A stretch of DNA of 64,000 nt from Arenibacter algicola. Lineage in GTDB: Bacteria > Bacteroidota > Bacteroidia > Flavobacteriales > Flavobacteriaceae. Below the pieces are notes generated by a model. It saw only the letters and a program-made list of their open reading frames with translations. It did no database searches and was not told the origin of the DNA. Where the stretch lies: the NCBI RefSeq assembly GCF_018860365.1, contig NZ_JAHKPO010000003.1, forward strand, positions 744,001 through 808,000, in the 5' to 3' direction. Each line of letters opens with the position of its first letter. Position 1 is the first letter of the stretch. The translations under genes and the position numbers were made by a program. Below, in pieces: positions 54,926 through 64,000 of the stretch.

Positions 54926-57900
54926 ATGAAGAAATGCTTTGCGTTTGTTTGTTTTGCTTTATTATCAATTTTTCAGGGTTATTCCCAAGAAGAGGAAGGA
55001 GCCTATGGAAAATGGACAGAGAAGCAGATAGATGGGTTTATAGCAAAATCAGAATTAATCCCTATTCAGGTAACTGGTGATAAAAACAATAGGATCAATG
55101 TTGTAATAGTAAACCAGTGGACCTCTAGGGACGAGGAGCCTTATAATTCCCCCGAAATGAGGGGCGAATTTGTAAAAGATATAGAGGAATCCTTGGTAGC
55201 TGCACTTACGTATGGGGATGAAAGGGCCCAAACGGCCTATGCCAATTACAAAGAGTTTTTTAATGTTTATGGCCTGTGGATGCCCGATACTCCTGAGTGG
55301 AAAAAGGGAATTGATCTTGAGGCTATGGATGCTATCCGTGATAAATTATTTTTACCATGGACGAATGAATATACAGGCTGGGTTACTTTTCTAATAATGC
55401 CCAATAGGGAAAATGGTGGTGGCGGAGCGGCCAGGAATCTGGAGAAAAGGGTTGGCAATGCCGTAATAGCCGGTAATGGAATTGGTAAAATGTTGCATGA
55501 AATTTCCCATACTTGTATGAGTATAGGGGATGAATATACTACGGCCGCAACAGGTACCAGTGCATTTCCTACTTATTCCGCTGATCTGCAATATGAAAGG
55601 GATAAGATTAAATGGAGGAAATGGATAGAGCCCACTACGCCCTTACCAACCCCATATGAGGCAGAGTACCTTGATAAAATAGGGGCTTTTGAAGGAAATC
55701 AATATCACCTTGTAGATTATTATAGGTCCACCGCCCAAGGCTGTATTATGGGGGCAGGTGTATTTGATAATACCGAGGAAATGTGCCCAGTGTGCAACCA
55801 AAGGGTTTCTATGAGGGTGTATGACCTGGTGGATATCATAAAAAGTAGTACCCCGGAAAATAAATCGATTGAAATAAAGGGAAATAAAAAGATTCGTTTT
55901 GCAGTAGACCATATTGTTCCTGAACCCAATACCCAAGTGGTAAGATGGTTTCTAAATGGACAATTGATTGCAACTGGGCCAGATGAAATTGAAGTTGAAT
56001 TTGGAGCCATTGCCAAATATGAACTGATTTGTTCTATTACCGAGGAAACAACAAATATTAGACCTGATCCCCCCTTTGCCAAATTCCCTGAAGTTGAGGT
56101 AAAATGGACCATCAGTAATGAAGCTCGAACCTCGGATGCAAAGAAAATTGCGGTCAATATTCAATCTAAGAAGGTGGATAAGCAATCTGAACTCTTCACT
56201 CTTGAGCCTGCCATTGCGGGAGGGCTGCCACCTTTTACCTATCAATGGTCTACTGGAAGTAGCTCTGAAACTCTAAAAGATGTAGGGGTGGGTATTTATG
56301 ATCTAGTGGTAATTGATAGTCAATTTAGAACGGAAACTGCCCGTATTTCTATTTATGAAAGTAGTTTGGGCGGTGGAAAATCGATTAAAAAATCCAAGAA
56401 AAACAAAAAGAATAAACCTGCAATAGAGGTTGTGGCAGATGTAAAAGCTTCTGAAATCCATGAGGACAATGGTTCCATATCGTTGAGTTTTATAGGAGGA
56501 CAGTCTCCTTATAAGGTACAATGGTTGAATGCGGAATATGTATACGGGGATAATTTACTTTATGAACCTGAAAACGCTGACATTCAACTTCCAGATTACG
56601 AGATTAAAACAGTTTTTAGTGCAAGTGACAATTCTTATCTGGATTGCAAGGGAAGTGAAGGTTCCATTTCTTGGGAGGTAGAGGTCGCCAATAGTGGTGT
56701 CTACCCGATCGATGTAGTCTATGGAGGTGTCAACATGAAGGGGTCGGAGGCTCAGATTTCCATCAATGGAAAGACGGAAGCGAAGACCATGCACTTTAAT
56801 CAGACACGTCCATTATATACAGGTTGGGATGTGGCCACCGCACAGGTGTATCTAAATGAAGGACTAAATAAGGTCGCTGTTATTTCCAATGGGCAATCTA
56901 TTCCCAATATTGATTATTTAAGGGTTCCTACAAGTGTCAAGCCTAAGTCGGCCGTGCAGAATGAAAGAATAAATCTTGCTCCCGGAAATTACGAATATGT
57001 GGTAAGTGACAGTGGTGAAAATGTAATACGGGGAACCGTATCCGTACCTGAGGTATATCCTTTTGAGATTGGCAATATAGAATTGGAAAATAGGGAAGGG
57101 GCTGTGGCAGTGGTAGGTCCACTTCCGGGTTATACCTACAAATGGTATGCAGAGGACGTAACCGGCACAAAAGGTGAAATTTTTGAAAAGCCTTTGGCTA
57201 TAGGGGATTCCTTTGTTCCTAATGGGCCAGGAAATTATTACCTAGGCGCACAGAACAATCTTTCTAGGGCAGAGAGCAAAAATAGGATCGGTTTCAGGGT
57301 GGATGACTTAGCGAACAAAAGAGCAATTGCAATAGATCCATCAGAATTGGGATACGAAAGTATTAAGATGTGGTTTGACGCCAGCGATGTGGATGGTAAT
57401 GGAAAACAGGATGAGATTCTTCCGCAACGGGGACCTGTAACGGATTGGAAGGATAGGTCTTCCAGGCGAAGCCCCAATGAATTGTTCATGAAATATGAGC
57501 CAAATCAATTAAATGGAAAAGGTGTTGCGGCCTTTGATCATGTGTGGGTGTCCTTTATGCAAAAAGAAGTGAAGGATTATCAGACCATTATAATGGTGTA
57601 TAAGGAAAGTAGTATGTCCTTTCCGGGAACAAGTCTTTTTAGAGGGTCCAATAGTTTGTTGGGGAAAAGCAAGAATCCGGGGAAATCTATTTTCGATATG
57701 GACAATATAGATTCAAAGACCAAAAATGGAAAGGTTTACCTGAACGGTAATCAAGTAGATCCGTTCAATACTCCAAATCCTATGGACTTTTCTATTCTCA
57801 CTGTACAACTGGAATCCAAATCAGATTCTGGACTAGCAAGGACAGAAGGCCTATGGGAAGGATCTATAGCCGAAATGATATTTATAGATAGAGAGTTGGA

Positions 57901-57973
57901 GGAATGGGAAAGAAAGGGTGTTGAAGAATACCTGAGAAGAAAATGGTTTTCAACCGTTGATATCAAGTTTTAA
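54926..57973 (+). CDS. Secreted M64-family metallopeptidase with carbohydrate-binding regions
   Basis: Protein of 1015 aa with a signal peptide (MKKCFAFVCFALLSIFQGYS). Residues about 50-310 form an IgA-peptidase-like M64 domain with the zinc motif H-E-I-S-H at 191-195 and Asp202 in GDEY; paired cysteines follow (MCPVCNQ). Then come Ig/SprB-like repeats (about 320-530), a CBM6/35-like module (about 540-675, FSASDNSYLDCKGSEGSISW, LNEGLNKVAVIS), another beta region, and a C-terminal LamG-like domain (about 810-1015). It would cut a protein or glycoprotein bound to the glycan. It starts a run with the sulfatase at 58024 and the esterase behind it. Confidence 0.87.
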   Translation: MKKCFAFVCFALLSIFQGYSQEEEGAYGKWTEKQIDGFIAKSELIPIQVTGDKNNRINVVIVNQWTSRDEEPYNSPEMRGEFVKDIEESLVAALTYGDERAQTAYANYKEFFNVYGLWMPDTPEWKKGIDLEAMDAIRDKLFLPWTNEYTGWVTFLIMPNRENGGGGAARNLEKRVGNAVIAGNGIGKMLHEISHTCMSIGDEYTTAATGTSAFPTYSADLQYERDKIKWRKWIEPTTPLPTPYEAEYLDKIGAFEGNQYHLVDYYRSTAQGCIMGAGVFDNTEEMCPVCNQRVSMRVYDLVDIIKSSTPENKSIEIKGNKKIRFAVDHIVPEPNTQVVRWFLNGQLIATGPDEIEVEFGAIAKYELICSITEETTNIRPDPPFAKFPEVEVKWTISNEARTSDAKKIAVNIQSKKVDKQSELFTLEPAIAGGLPPFTYQWSTGSSSETLKDVGVGIYDLVVIDSQFRTETARISIYESSLGGGKSIKKSKKNKKNKPAIEVVADVKASEIHEDNGSISLSFIGGQSPYKVQWLNAEYVYGDNLLYEPENADIQLPDYEIKTVFSASDNSYLDCKGSEGSISWEVEVANSGVYPIDVVYGGVNMKGSEAQISINGKTEAKTMHFNQTRPLYTGWDVATAQVYLNEGLNKVAVISNGQSIPNIDYLRVPTSVKPKSAVQNERINLAPGNYEYVVSDSGENVIRGTVSVPEVYPFEIGNIELENREGAVAVVGPLPGYTYKWYAEDVTGTKGEIFEKPLAIGDSFVPNGPGNYYLGAQNNLSRAESKNRIGFRVDDLANKRAIAIDPSELGYESIKMWFDASDVDGNGKQDEILPQRGPVTDWKDRSSRRSPNELFMKYEPNQLNGKGVAAFDHVWVSFMQKEVKDYQTIIMVYKESSMSFPGTSLFRGSNSLLGKSKNPGKSIFDMDNIDSKTKNGKVYLNGNQVDPFNTPNPMDFSILTVQLESKSDSGLARTEGLWEGSIAEMIFIDRELEEWERKGVEEYLRRKWFSTVDIKF

Positions 57974-58023
57974 CAAGTTGCCAATAATTACGAAACAATT
58001 TATATAACACTTAAATATTTTAA

Positions 58024-59601
58024 ATGTCGAACAGAAAATCACCTTTTGCATTATTTCATATTTGTTTAATTCTGATTGGTTTAATTATGATTGTAGGTCT
58101 TTCTTCCTGTAAGGATGAAAAGGTAGCCGTAGCAACCAAAAAGCCCAATATTATTTACATTATGACAGATGATCATGGCTACCAGGCTATGAGCGCTTAC
58201 AATGGGGGATTGAATGAAACTCCCAATATTGATAGGATAGCGGATGAGGGTGTAAAGTTTACAAGAAGTTTTGTGACCAATTCCATATGTTCCCCGAGTA
58301 GGGCGGTAATGCTTACTGGTAAATTTTCCCATTTAAATGGGCAACAGATCAATAGCCAAAAATTTGATGGAAGTCAGATGACATTTCCCAAGTTGTTACA
58401 AGGCGAAGGCTATCAGACCGCTATGATCGGAAAATGGCATTTGGGAAGTGATCCTACAGGGTTCGATTACTGGAATATTTTACCTGGACAGGGGGATTAC
58501 TATAACCCTGATTTTAATGAAATGGGTGAAAAATCTAGGGTAGAAGGCTATGTAACCGGTCTTATTACCAAGTTCAGTCTGGATTGGTTAAAAAATAGGG
58601 ATCAAGAAAAGCCCTTTGCGATGTTGATGCACCATAAGGCCCCTCATAGATGTTGGATGCCCGATACTACTTATTTGGAGAAATACAATGATGTTAAGTT
58701 TCCCCTGCCAGATAATTTCTACGATAATTACGATAGCAGGACGGCGGCAGCAAGCCAGAAGATGCACATAAAAGACTTCTGTCCTGTGAACGATTTAAAA
58801 ATGTATGATAAGGAGGGGGAAATAGATGGTCCCTTACGCAAGTATTTCGAGGTCCAAATTAATCGTATGAACCCGGAGCAACGTGCAGCTTGGGATAAGG
58901 CATATGATAAGGAGATAAAGTATTACAAAGAAGCCAACCTTAGTGGTAAGGAATTGATGGAGTGGAGATATCAAAGATATCTTGAAGATTATCTAAGATG
59001 TATTGCTTCTGTGGATGATAGTGTTGGTGAGATATTGGATTATTTGGAAGAAAATGGTTTGGCTGAAAATACCCTTGTCGTTTACACATCGGACCAAGGA
59101 TTTTATTTGGGAGAGCACGGTTGGTTCGATAAAAGGTTTATGTACGAAGAATCTTTCCGTACCCCTCTGCTGATGAAATTGCCATCCAGGTTCAAAAAAG
59201 GTACTGTAGACGAATTGGTTCAAAATATAGATTATGCACCTACATTTTTGGAATTGGCCGGAGTGGAAGTGCCAGAGGATATGCAGGGAGAATCTTTGTT
59301 GCCAATTTTGGAAGGTAAGGAGATACCTGAATGGAGAGAGGCCCTGTATTATCACTACTACGAATACCCTGGTCCACACTCCGTAAAAAGACATTATGGG
59401 GTAAGGACAGATAGGTATAAGTTAATCCATTTTTATAACAATATAGATCAATGGGAGCTATATGACCTAAAGGAGGATCCTACAGAGATGCACAATTTAT
59501 ATGGAGAAGAAGGTTATGGTGATATAACCGAGGATCTTCATGCAAAATTGGAAGGTCTACGAGAACAATATAAAGACACTGTTGCTTTGGAGACAAATTA
59601 A
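58024..59601 (+). CDS. Sulfatase (S1 type) lipoprotein
   Basis: Sulfatase of 525 aa, lipobox Cys29 (GLSSC). The core opens NIIYIMTDDHGYQAM, the formylglycine motif is C-S-P-S-R at 89-93, and GKWHLGSDPTGF plus YTSDQGFYLGEHGWFDKR give the other active-site parts. A helical insertion at about residues 215-330 (MNPEQRAAWDKAYDKEIKY) matches a group common in Bacteroidota and Planctomycetes (S1_11/S1_27-like in my judgement, not proven). It lies 50 bp after the peptidase gene, and the esterase start follows 55 bp later. Confidence 0.93.
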   Translation: MSNRKSPFALFHICLILIGLIMIVGLSSCKDEKVAVATKKPNIIYIMTDDHGYQAMSAYNGGLNETPNIDRIADEGVKFTRSFVTNSICSPSRAVMLTGKFSHLNGQQINSQKFDGSQMTFPKLLQGEGYQTAMIGKWHLGSDPTGFDYWNILPGQGDYYNPDFNEMGEKSRVEGYVTGLITKFSLDWLKNRDQEKPFAMLMHHKAPHRCWMPDTTYLEKYNDVKFPLPDNFYDNYDSRTAAASQKMHIKDFCPVNDLKMYDKEGEIDGPLRKYFEVQINRMNPEQRAAWDKAYDKEIKYYKEANLSGKELMEWRYQRYLEDYLRCIASVDDSVGEILDYLEENGLAENTLVVYTSDQGFYLGEHGWFDKRFMYEESFRTPLLMKLPSRFKKGTVDELVQNIDYAPTFLELAGVEVPEDMQGESLLPILEGKEIPEWREALYYHYYEYPGPHSVKRHYGVRTDRYKLIHFYNNIDQWELYDLKEDPTEMHNLYGEEGYGDITEDLHAKLEGLREQYKDTVALETN

Positions 59602-59656
59602 TTCGATGATAAAAGGGAGGGCAAATGCCGTGATTCCCTTAAGAAATTATTTAAAA

Positions 59657-60469
59657 ATGAGTATAAAAGTTCCCCCAATATTAATACTTCTATTTCTCTT
59701 CACCACAATAAGTGGTGTGGGGCAAATGGATACATCACGTCCCGTCAAGGTCTTTATTCTTGGGGGGCAGTCCAATATGGATGGTACCGGGAAATCGGAA
59801 GAGCTGCCCGAGGAGTATACCGTACACCCGGAAAATAGCATGACCTGGGACAATAAAAAGAAAATATGGGTACCATTAGGAACCGACTCCTTCGCCGAAA
59901 GGAGAAAATTCAAGTTCGGTCCAGAAATTGCGTTTACCCATCTGCTTGCCAAAAAATATCCCAAACATACCATAGCTGTAGTTAAGACTTCAGGGGGCGG
60001 TACCAAACTATGGAAACATTGGCTTCCGGGACAGCCCATGTATGTTAGATTTCTTCAGAATATGGAGAATGCCCTAGAGAATTTAAAGGGCAAGGGAACA
60101 CCCTATGAAATATGTGGCATGTTGTGGATGCAAGGGGAATCTGATGCAGAATTTTTGGAATGGGCAAACGCTTATGAAGAGAACCTCAAAACCCTCTATA
60201 CCGATGTGAGGCTGCAAACGGGTAAAAAAGACCTGCCCATTGTTATGGGGCGCATTTCCATAGGTCTCTTAAGAAAGACACCTTGGAATTTTGATTTTAC
60301 CGAAGTGGTCCAAGCCGCCCAAGATAGGGTAGCTGCAGCAGATAAAAATGTGCTTATCATCAATACCGATAAACTGGAAACATTGAAGGATAATACCCAT
60401 TTTAATTCTGAGTCCAATATTTGGTTGGGTAAAAAGATGGGCAAATCAATGTTAAAACTTATTAGATAG
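59657..60469 (+). CDS. SASA-domain carbohydrate esterase (sialate O-acetylesterase-like)
   Basis: Secreted protein of 270 aa, from the ATG at 59657 that begins the signal peptide (MSIKVPPILILLFLFTTISG). The frame is open from 59540 within the sulfatase gene, but that start lacks support. The SGNH-like SASA domain shows the serine motif ILGGQSNMDG near residue 36, MLWMQGESDAEF (block with the conserved Gln-Gly-Glu) and a C-terminal Asp/His region (DNTHFNSES). It would remove O-acetyl groups from the glycan, preparing it for sulfatases and glycosidases. Confidence 0.88.
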   Translation: MSIKVPPILILLFLFTTISGVGQMDTSRPVKVFILGGQSNMDGTGKSEELPEEYTVHPENSMTWDNKKKIWVPLGTDSFAERRKFKFGPEIAFTHLLAKKYPKHTIAVVKTSGGGTKLWKHWLPGQPMYVRFLQNMENALENLKGKGTPYEICGMLWMQGESDAEFLEWANAYEENLKTLYTDVRLQTGKKDLPIVMGRISIGLLRKTPWNFDFTEVVQAAQDRVAAADKNVLIINTDKLETLKDNTHFNSESNIWLGKKMGKSMLKLIR

Positions 60470-60607
60470 AAAATCACCAAAACATGAAGAAATCAGTTCA
60501 AATTACGATCTACTTTTTAAAATTATATTAATAATCAATATTTTGTTAATAGTAGAAAGTAAGGATTCAAGATAGTATTGCCAATATTAATATAAACAAC
60601 AACTCAA

Positions 60608-63600
60608 ATGAAAGTAAAACAGAAATTTAAAAGCAAAATTAGACTTTGCAATGCAGTGCTTTTATTCCTTTTTAGTACGATGGGAATAATGGCTCAGACG
60701 GTAACTGGAACGGTAACCAGTAACGATGGACCCTTGCCCGGAGCAAGTGTTATCCAAAAAGGAACCTCAAATGGTGCAATCGCCGATTTTGACGGGGTGT
60801 ATGAACTAAACTTAGTGGCCGGGGAGAAAACATTGGTGTTTTCTTACTTGGGTTACCAAACTTTGGAAGTAGCGGTAGGTAACAAAACCGTAGTTGATGG
60901 GTTTTTGCAGGAAGATGCCCAGGCTCTTGATGAGGCGGTAGTAGTAGGTTATGGAGTACAGAAAAAGGAAAATTTAACTGGATCCGTTTCAATTGTTGGA
61001 GAAGATACGTTCAACAATAGGCCAGTGGCCAATGCCCAACAAGCTTTACAAGGGGCTTCCCCAGGTTTGCAGATTTCTACTTCCAGTGCTACAGGTGAGC
61101 CAGGAGCTGAAATGAATATGAGCATTAGGGGATTAACATCTCTTGAAGGAGGGAACGCTCCATTGGTTTTAGTGGATAATATCCCCATGGGAATAAATGA
61201 CATTGACCCTAGCGATATTGCAAACATTTCTATTTTAAAGGATGTGGCCGCCTCCGCTATATATGGAGCAAGGGCAGCCTTTGGGGTTATTTTGATAACT
61301 ACCAAAAGTGGAAAGAAAAGCGGTGGCGTCAATATTTCTTATTCTACGAATTATGCGGTCACTTCCCCAATGAATATGCCTCAAAATGCAGATGCATTAT
61401 CTTTTGCCTATACAATGAACCAGGCCAGTGAAAATGCCGGAGGGAGTCCGTATTACAGTGAGACTAGATTGGAATGGATAGCTCAGAATTTGGCCAATCC
61501 GGGTAGTGCTCCAGAAGTTGAAGAGACAGCAAATGGTTTGGCATGGGATCTTGGTGTAGACGGATTAAATGCTTCTGCAGCTACGGACTGGGAGTCTCTG
61601 CTTATTAAAGAAACCAGTTCTCGAATTAAGCATAACCTGAGTTTTTCTGGGGGTACTGATAAAACGTCCTATTATGTGTCCGGTGGCTATTATGACGAAG
61701 AAGGTCTGTTAAAAGTGGGGAAGGATTATTTTACCCGTTATAATATTGATGCAAAAATTAGCACAAAAGCCACTCCTTGGATGGATATCTCTCTTCTAAC
61801 TAAATACAAATATGAAGAACAGGAATATCCAGCACATGCTACTTCTGGATCAGGTAGGTCATTCGTTACATTGCTAATGACAAGACTAAAACCTACCAAG
61901 CCGGCGTTTTACCCAGGGACAGATGTTTGGACAGGTAGAATTGGTGAGCAGGAATTGCAAAAATCCCTTGAGACAAAAAGACAATTGATACTTTCTCCTA
62001 GGGTAACCCTTGAACCAATAAAGGATTGGGTAACTAATATTGAGTTTAACTACCGTACTAATGATAATAGTCAACAATCTAGATTCCCAACAGTGCCCAG
62101 CGCTGTGCCAGATGGCAATGGAGGGTCAATTATAACTTCCTCTAACCAGGAAAGCACCCGCTACTATTCTAGTCTATGGACCAATACTTATTTGTCGCCA
62201 AACATTTACTCGGCCTATACCAAAAGTTTTGGGAATCATAATTTTCATGCAATGGCAGGGTATCAGCAGGAAAAGTACAGCTATTCCAATTTGTTCGCAC
62301 AATCTGCTTATTTGTTGACCGATGCCATTCCTTCCATTAATACATCAGTTGGTGAAAAAACCATAAGCGATGATAAAGGACATTGGTCTACTCAAGGCGT
62401 TTTTGGAAGATTCAACTATAATTATGCCGAAAAATACTTATTTGAGATGAACGTGAGAAGAGATGGTTCATCAAGGTTCGATTCAGATAACAGGTGGGGT
62501 ACCTTCCCTTCTTTTTCTGGTGGTTGGGTGCTTTCCAAAGAGAACTTTTATCCTCTAAAGGATCAAATAGAATTCTTGAAGTTTAGAGGTTCCTATGGTT
62601 CCATCGGAAACCAAAATGTAAGTAATTATTTGTATGTTCCTTCCTTGCCAATTAGTCAATCATCTTGGTTGTTTGGCGGAGAACAATTATGGACTGTAGG
62701 GATACCAAATCTTTCCAGTGTTAATTTGACTTGGGAAAAAGTGAATACGGTCGATTTTGGGTTGGACCTTAGAACCCTGAATAATAGACTTGGTCTTACT
62801 TTTGACTGGTACCAATCAAAAATAGATAATCTTGTTGGGCCAGGAGAATCTGTGCCAGAAGTTTTGGGTACTAGTGTGCCAAAAATAAATAGTGGTGAAG
62901 TAACTACTACTGGATGGGAGCTTGAGCTTTCTTGGAGAAACACCTCCAATGATTTTTCTTATGGTGTAAGAGGTGTTTTATCCGATTATAAAAGTGAGAT
63001 AACTAAATATAACAACCCTACGAAATTATTGAACAATTATTACGAAGGGATGCAACTCAATGAGATCTGGGGAATGGAAACAGCCGGTCTTTTTCAAACT
63101 GCTGATGATGTTGCTGGTTGGGAGAACGACCAATCCTTCATTTATTCTGGAGCTTGGTTTCCTGGAGACGTAAAATATATGGATTTGAACGGTGATAATG
63201 TTATTGATATAGGGGACAATACTAAAGACAATTCAGGTGATAGAAAAGTAATAGGGAATAGTACTCCTCGTTTTCAATTTGGTTTAAGTGCCGATGCTTC
63301 CTGGAAAGGATTTGATGCCTCTTTTGTTATACAGGGTGTAGGTAAAAGGGATTTGGATCTTAGAGGATTGGGAACCTTTAGAGGGCCAGCCAATGGACCC
63401 CTACATGCTAATGTATATACAGAACATTTAGATTATTTTAGAGCCGAGGACACTACAAACCCGTTGGGACCAAATACCGATGGCTATTTTCCAAATGCAT
63501 ATAACCAATTTACAGGACAGAACAATAAGAACTATGGTTATACTACTACAAGGTATCTGCAAAATGGAGCCTACATGCGTCTAAAGAATGTTCAAGTTGG

Positions 63601-63796
63601 GTATACAATTCCAAAAGAGATAACCAGCAAGGCTAAAATGTCCAGTGTCAGAATATATGTATCTGGAGAAAACCTGCTCACATTTACAGATTTAATGATC
63701 TATGACCCTGAAGCATTTGATGGGAGGGACGGACGCATAGGTGACCAATATCCTATAAGTAAAATGGTTTCATTAGGACTAAACATTAACTTCTAA
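60608..63796 (+). CDS. SusC-like TonB-dependent receptor
   Basis: Outer-membrane importer of 1062 aa: signal peptide (about 15-31), carboxypeptidase-D-like domain (about 34-105, VTGTVTSNDGPLPGASVI), TonB-box-like EAVVVGYGVQ (about 110), plug and barrel ending LGLNINF. No STN domain. It is more distant from the other two SusC proteins here than those are from each other in the plug region (for example NRPVANAQQALQGASPGLQIS), suggesting a different ligand. Its upstream 138 bp lacks the CAG operator. Confidence 0.95.
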   Translation: MKVKQKFKSKIRLCNAVLLFLFSTMGIMAQTVTGTVTSNDGPLPGASVIQKGTSNGAIADFDGVYELNLVAGEKTLVFSYLGYQTLEVAVGNKTVVDGFLQEDAQALDEAVVVGYGVQKKENLTGSVSIVGEDTFNNRPVANAQQALQGASPGLQISTSSATGEPGAEMNMSIRGLTSLEGGNAPLVLVDNIPMGINDIDPSDIANISILKDVAASAIYGARAAFGVILITTKSGKKSGGVNISYSTNYAVTSPMNMPQNADALSFAYTMNQASENAGGSPYYSETRLEWIAQNLANPGSAPEVEETANGLAWDLGVDGLNASAATDWESLLIKETSSRIKHNLSFSGGTDKTSYYVSGGYYDEEGLLKVGKDYFTRYNIDAKISTKATPWMDISLLTKYKYEEQEYPAHATSGSGRSFVTLLMTRLKPTKPAFYPGTDVWTGRIGEQELQKSLETKRQLILSPRVTLEPIKDWVTNIEFNYRTNDNSQQSRFPTVPSAVPDGNGGSIITSSNQESTRYYSSLWTNTYLSPNIYSAYTKSFGNHNFHAMAGYQQEKYSYSNLFAQSAYLLTDAIPSINTSVGEKTISDDKGHWSTQGVFGRFNYNYAEKYLFEMNVRRDGSSRFDSDNRWGTFPSFSGGWVLSKENFYPLKDQIEFLKFRGSYGSIGNQNVSNYLYVPSLPISQSSWLFGGEQLWTVGIPNLSSVNLTWEKVNTVDFGLDLRTLNNRLGLTFDWYQSKIDNLVGPGESVPEVLGTSVPKINSGEVTTTGWELELSWRNTSNDFSYGVRGVLSDYKSEITKYNNPTKLLNNYYEGMQLNEIWGMETAGLFQTADDVAGWENDQSFIYSGAWFPGDVKYMDLNGDNVIDIGDNTKDNSGDRKVIGNSTPRFQFGLSADASWKGFDASFVIQGVGKRDLDLRGLGTFRGPANGPLHANVYTEHLDYFRAEDTTNPLGPNTDGYFPNAYNQFTGQNNKNYGYTTTRYLQNGAYMRLKNVQVGYTIPKEITSKAKMSSVRIYVSGENLLTFTDLMIYDPEAFDGRDGRIGDQYPISKMVSLGLNINF

Positions 63797-63806
63797 AATT
63801 AAAACA

Positions 63807-64000
63807 ATGAAAAGGATAATATATATAATCACAATATTGTTTGCGGGAATGACATTTAATTCCTGTGACAGCGAGTTGTTGGACAAAACACCGCTAGATC
63901 AGATTTCTGATGCAGATTTCTGGAAGACTGAAGGAGATTTACAATTGTACCTAAATCAGCTGTATAACACTTTGCCAGGTTGGCCTAGTGCCGGTGCATC
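63807..64000 (+). CDS. SusD-like lipoprotein, truncated by the window end
   Basis: Starts 10 bp after the SusC stop with a lipoprotein signal peptide and lipobox (FAGMTFNSC), then CDSELLDKTPLDQISDADFW, the usual SusD N-terminus. About 64 residues are visible before the window ends. It is the partner of the preceding SusC. Confidence 0.9.
   Translation, partial: MKRIIYIITILFAGMTFNSCDSELLDKTPLDQISDADFWKTEGDLQLYLNQLYNTLPGWPSAGA

Noticed and set aside
59540-59656. N-terminal extension of the SASA esterase
   Set aside because: It would overlap the sulfatase gene and place 39 residues before a clear signal peptide.
1-64000. Firm naming of the substrate as ulvan
   Set aside because: The sulfatase-GH78 fusion and rhamnose operon point that way, but no ulvan lyase or GH105 is present in the window, so it stays a hypothesis.

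Overview
The window looks like marine Flavobacteriia (Bacteroidota) DNA. The signs are three SusC/SusD pairs (one cut by the window end), many short lipobox signal peptides, an ECF sigma/FecR pair feeding a SusC with an STN domain, AT-rich intergenic DNA and promoters of the Bacteroidota TAnnTTTG type. It is a cluster of polysaccharide utilisation loci (PULs) built around sulfated, probably rhamnose-containing, glycans. It encodes nine sulfatases, one of them fused to a GH78-type alpha-L-rhamnosidase, and a complete L-rhamnose catabolic operon. No polysaccharide lyase is visible, so the backbone-cutting enzymes must lie elsewhere.

Layout. (A) 1-9.9 kb, plus strand: ECF sigma, FecR anti-sigma, SusC with STN, SusD, two lipoprotein sulfatases, terminator. 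(B) 10.1-31.9 kb, minus strand: sulfatase; SusC, SusD, propeller/cytochrome c sugar dehydrogenase, FG-GAP protein, DUF1080 protein; then sulfatase-GH78 fusion, nucleoside-hydrolase-like protein, ThuA protein, sulfatase; then a GMC oxidoreductase. (C) 32.2-39.9 kb: GntR-type regulator divergent from a rhamnose operon (aldolase/dehydrogenase fusion, isomerase, kinase, NCS1-type permease). (D) 40-60.5 kb: DUF2807 lipoprotein, four sulfatases, NTF2-like protein, ROK regulator, a PQQ dehydrogenase-cytochrome c-DUF1080 fusion, a DUF642/ThuA protein, an M64 peptidase with carbohydrate-binding regions, and a SASA-type esterase; a 1.35 kb gene-free stretch carries interspersed repeats. (E) 60.6-64 kb: another SusC and a truncated SusD.

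Two observations stand out. First, five promoters (GMC oxidoreductase, sulfatase-GH78 fusion, SusC operon of block B, the 31.9 kb sulfatase, and the rhamnose operon) share a 17-bp direct-repeat element, CAGNAYANNNCAGGATA or a close variant. In every case it ends exactly 20 nt before a TAnnTTT-like -7 box. This defines a candidate activator-controlled regulon joining glycan capture, desulfation, rhamnose release and rhamnose catabolism.

Second, a set of oxidoreductases (PQQ dehydrogenase, cytochrome c sugar dehydrogenase, GMC flavoprotein) sits with DUF1080 (3-keto-glycoside hydrolase family) and ThuA-family proteins, and in one gene the dehydrogenase and DUF1080 are fused. This suggests an oxidative 3-keto route for breaking glycosidic bonds alongside classical hydrolysis. 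The exact substrate (ulvan, rhamnan sulfate or another) is inference.
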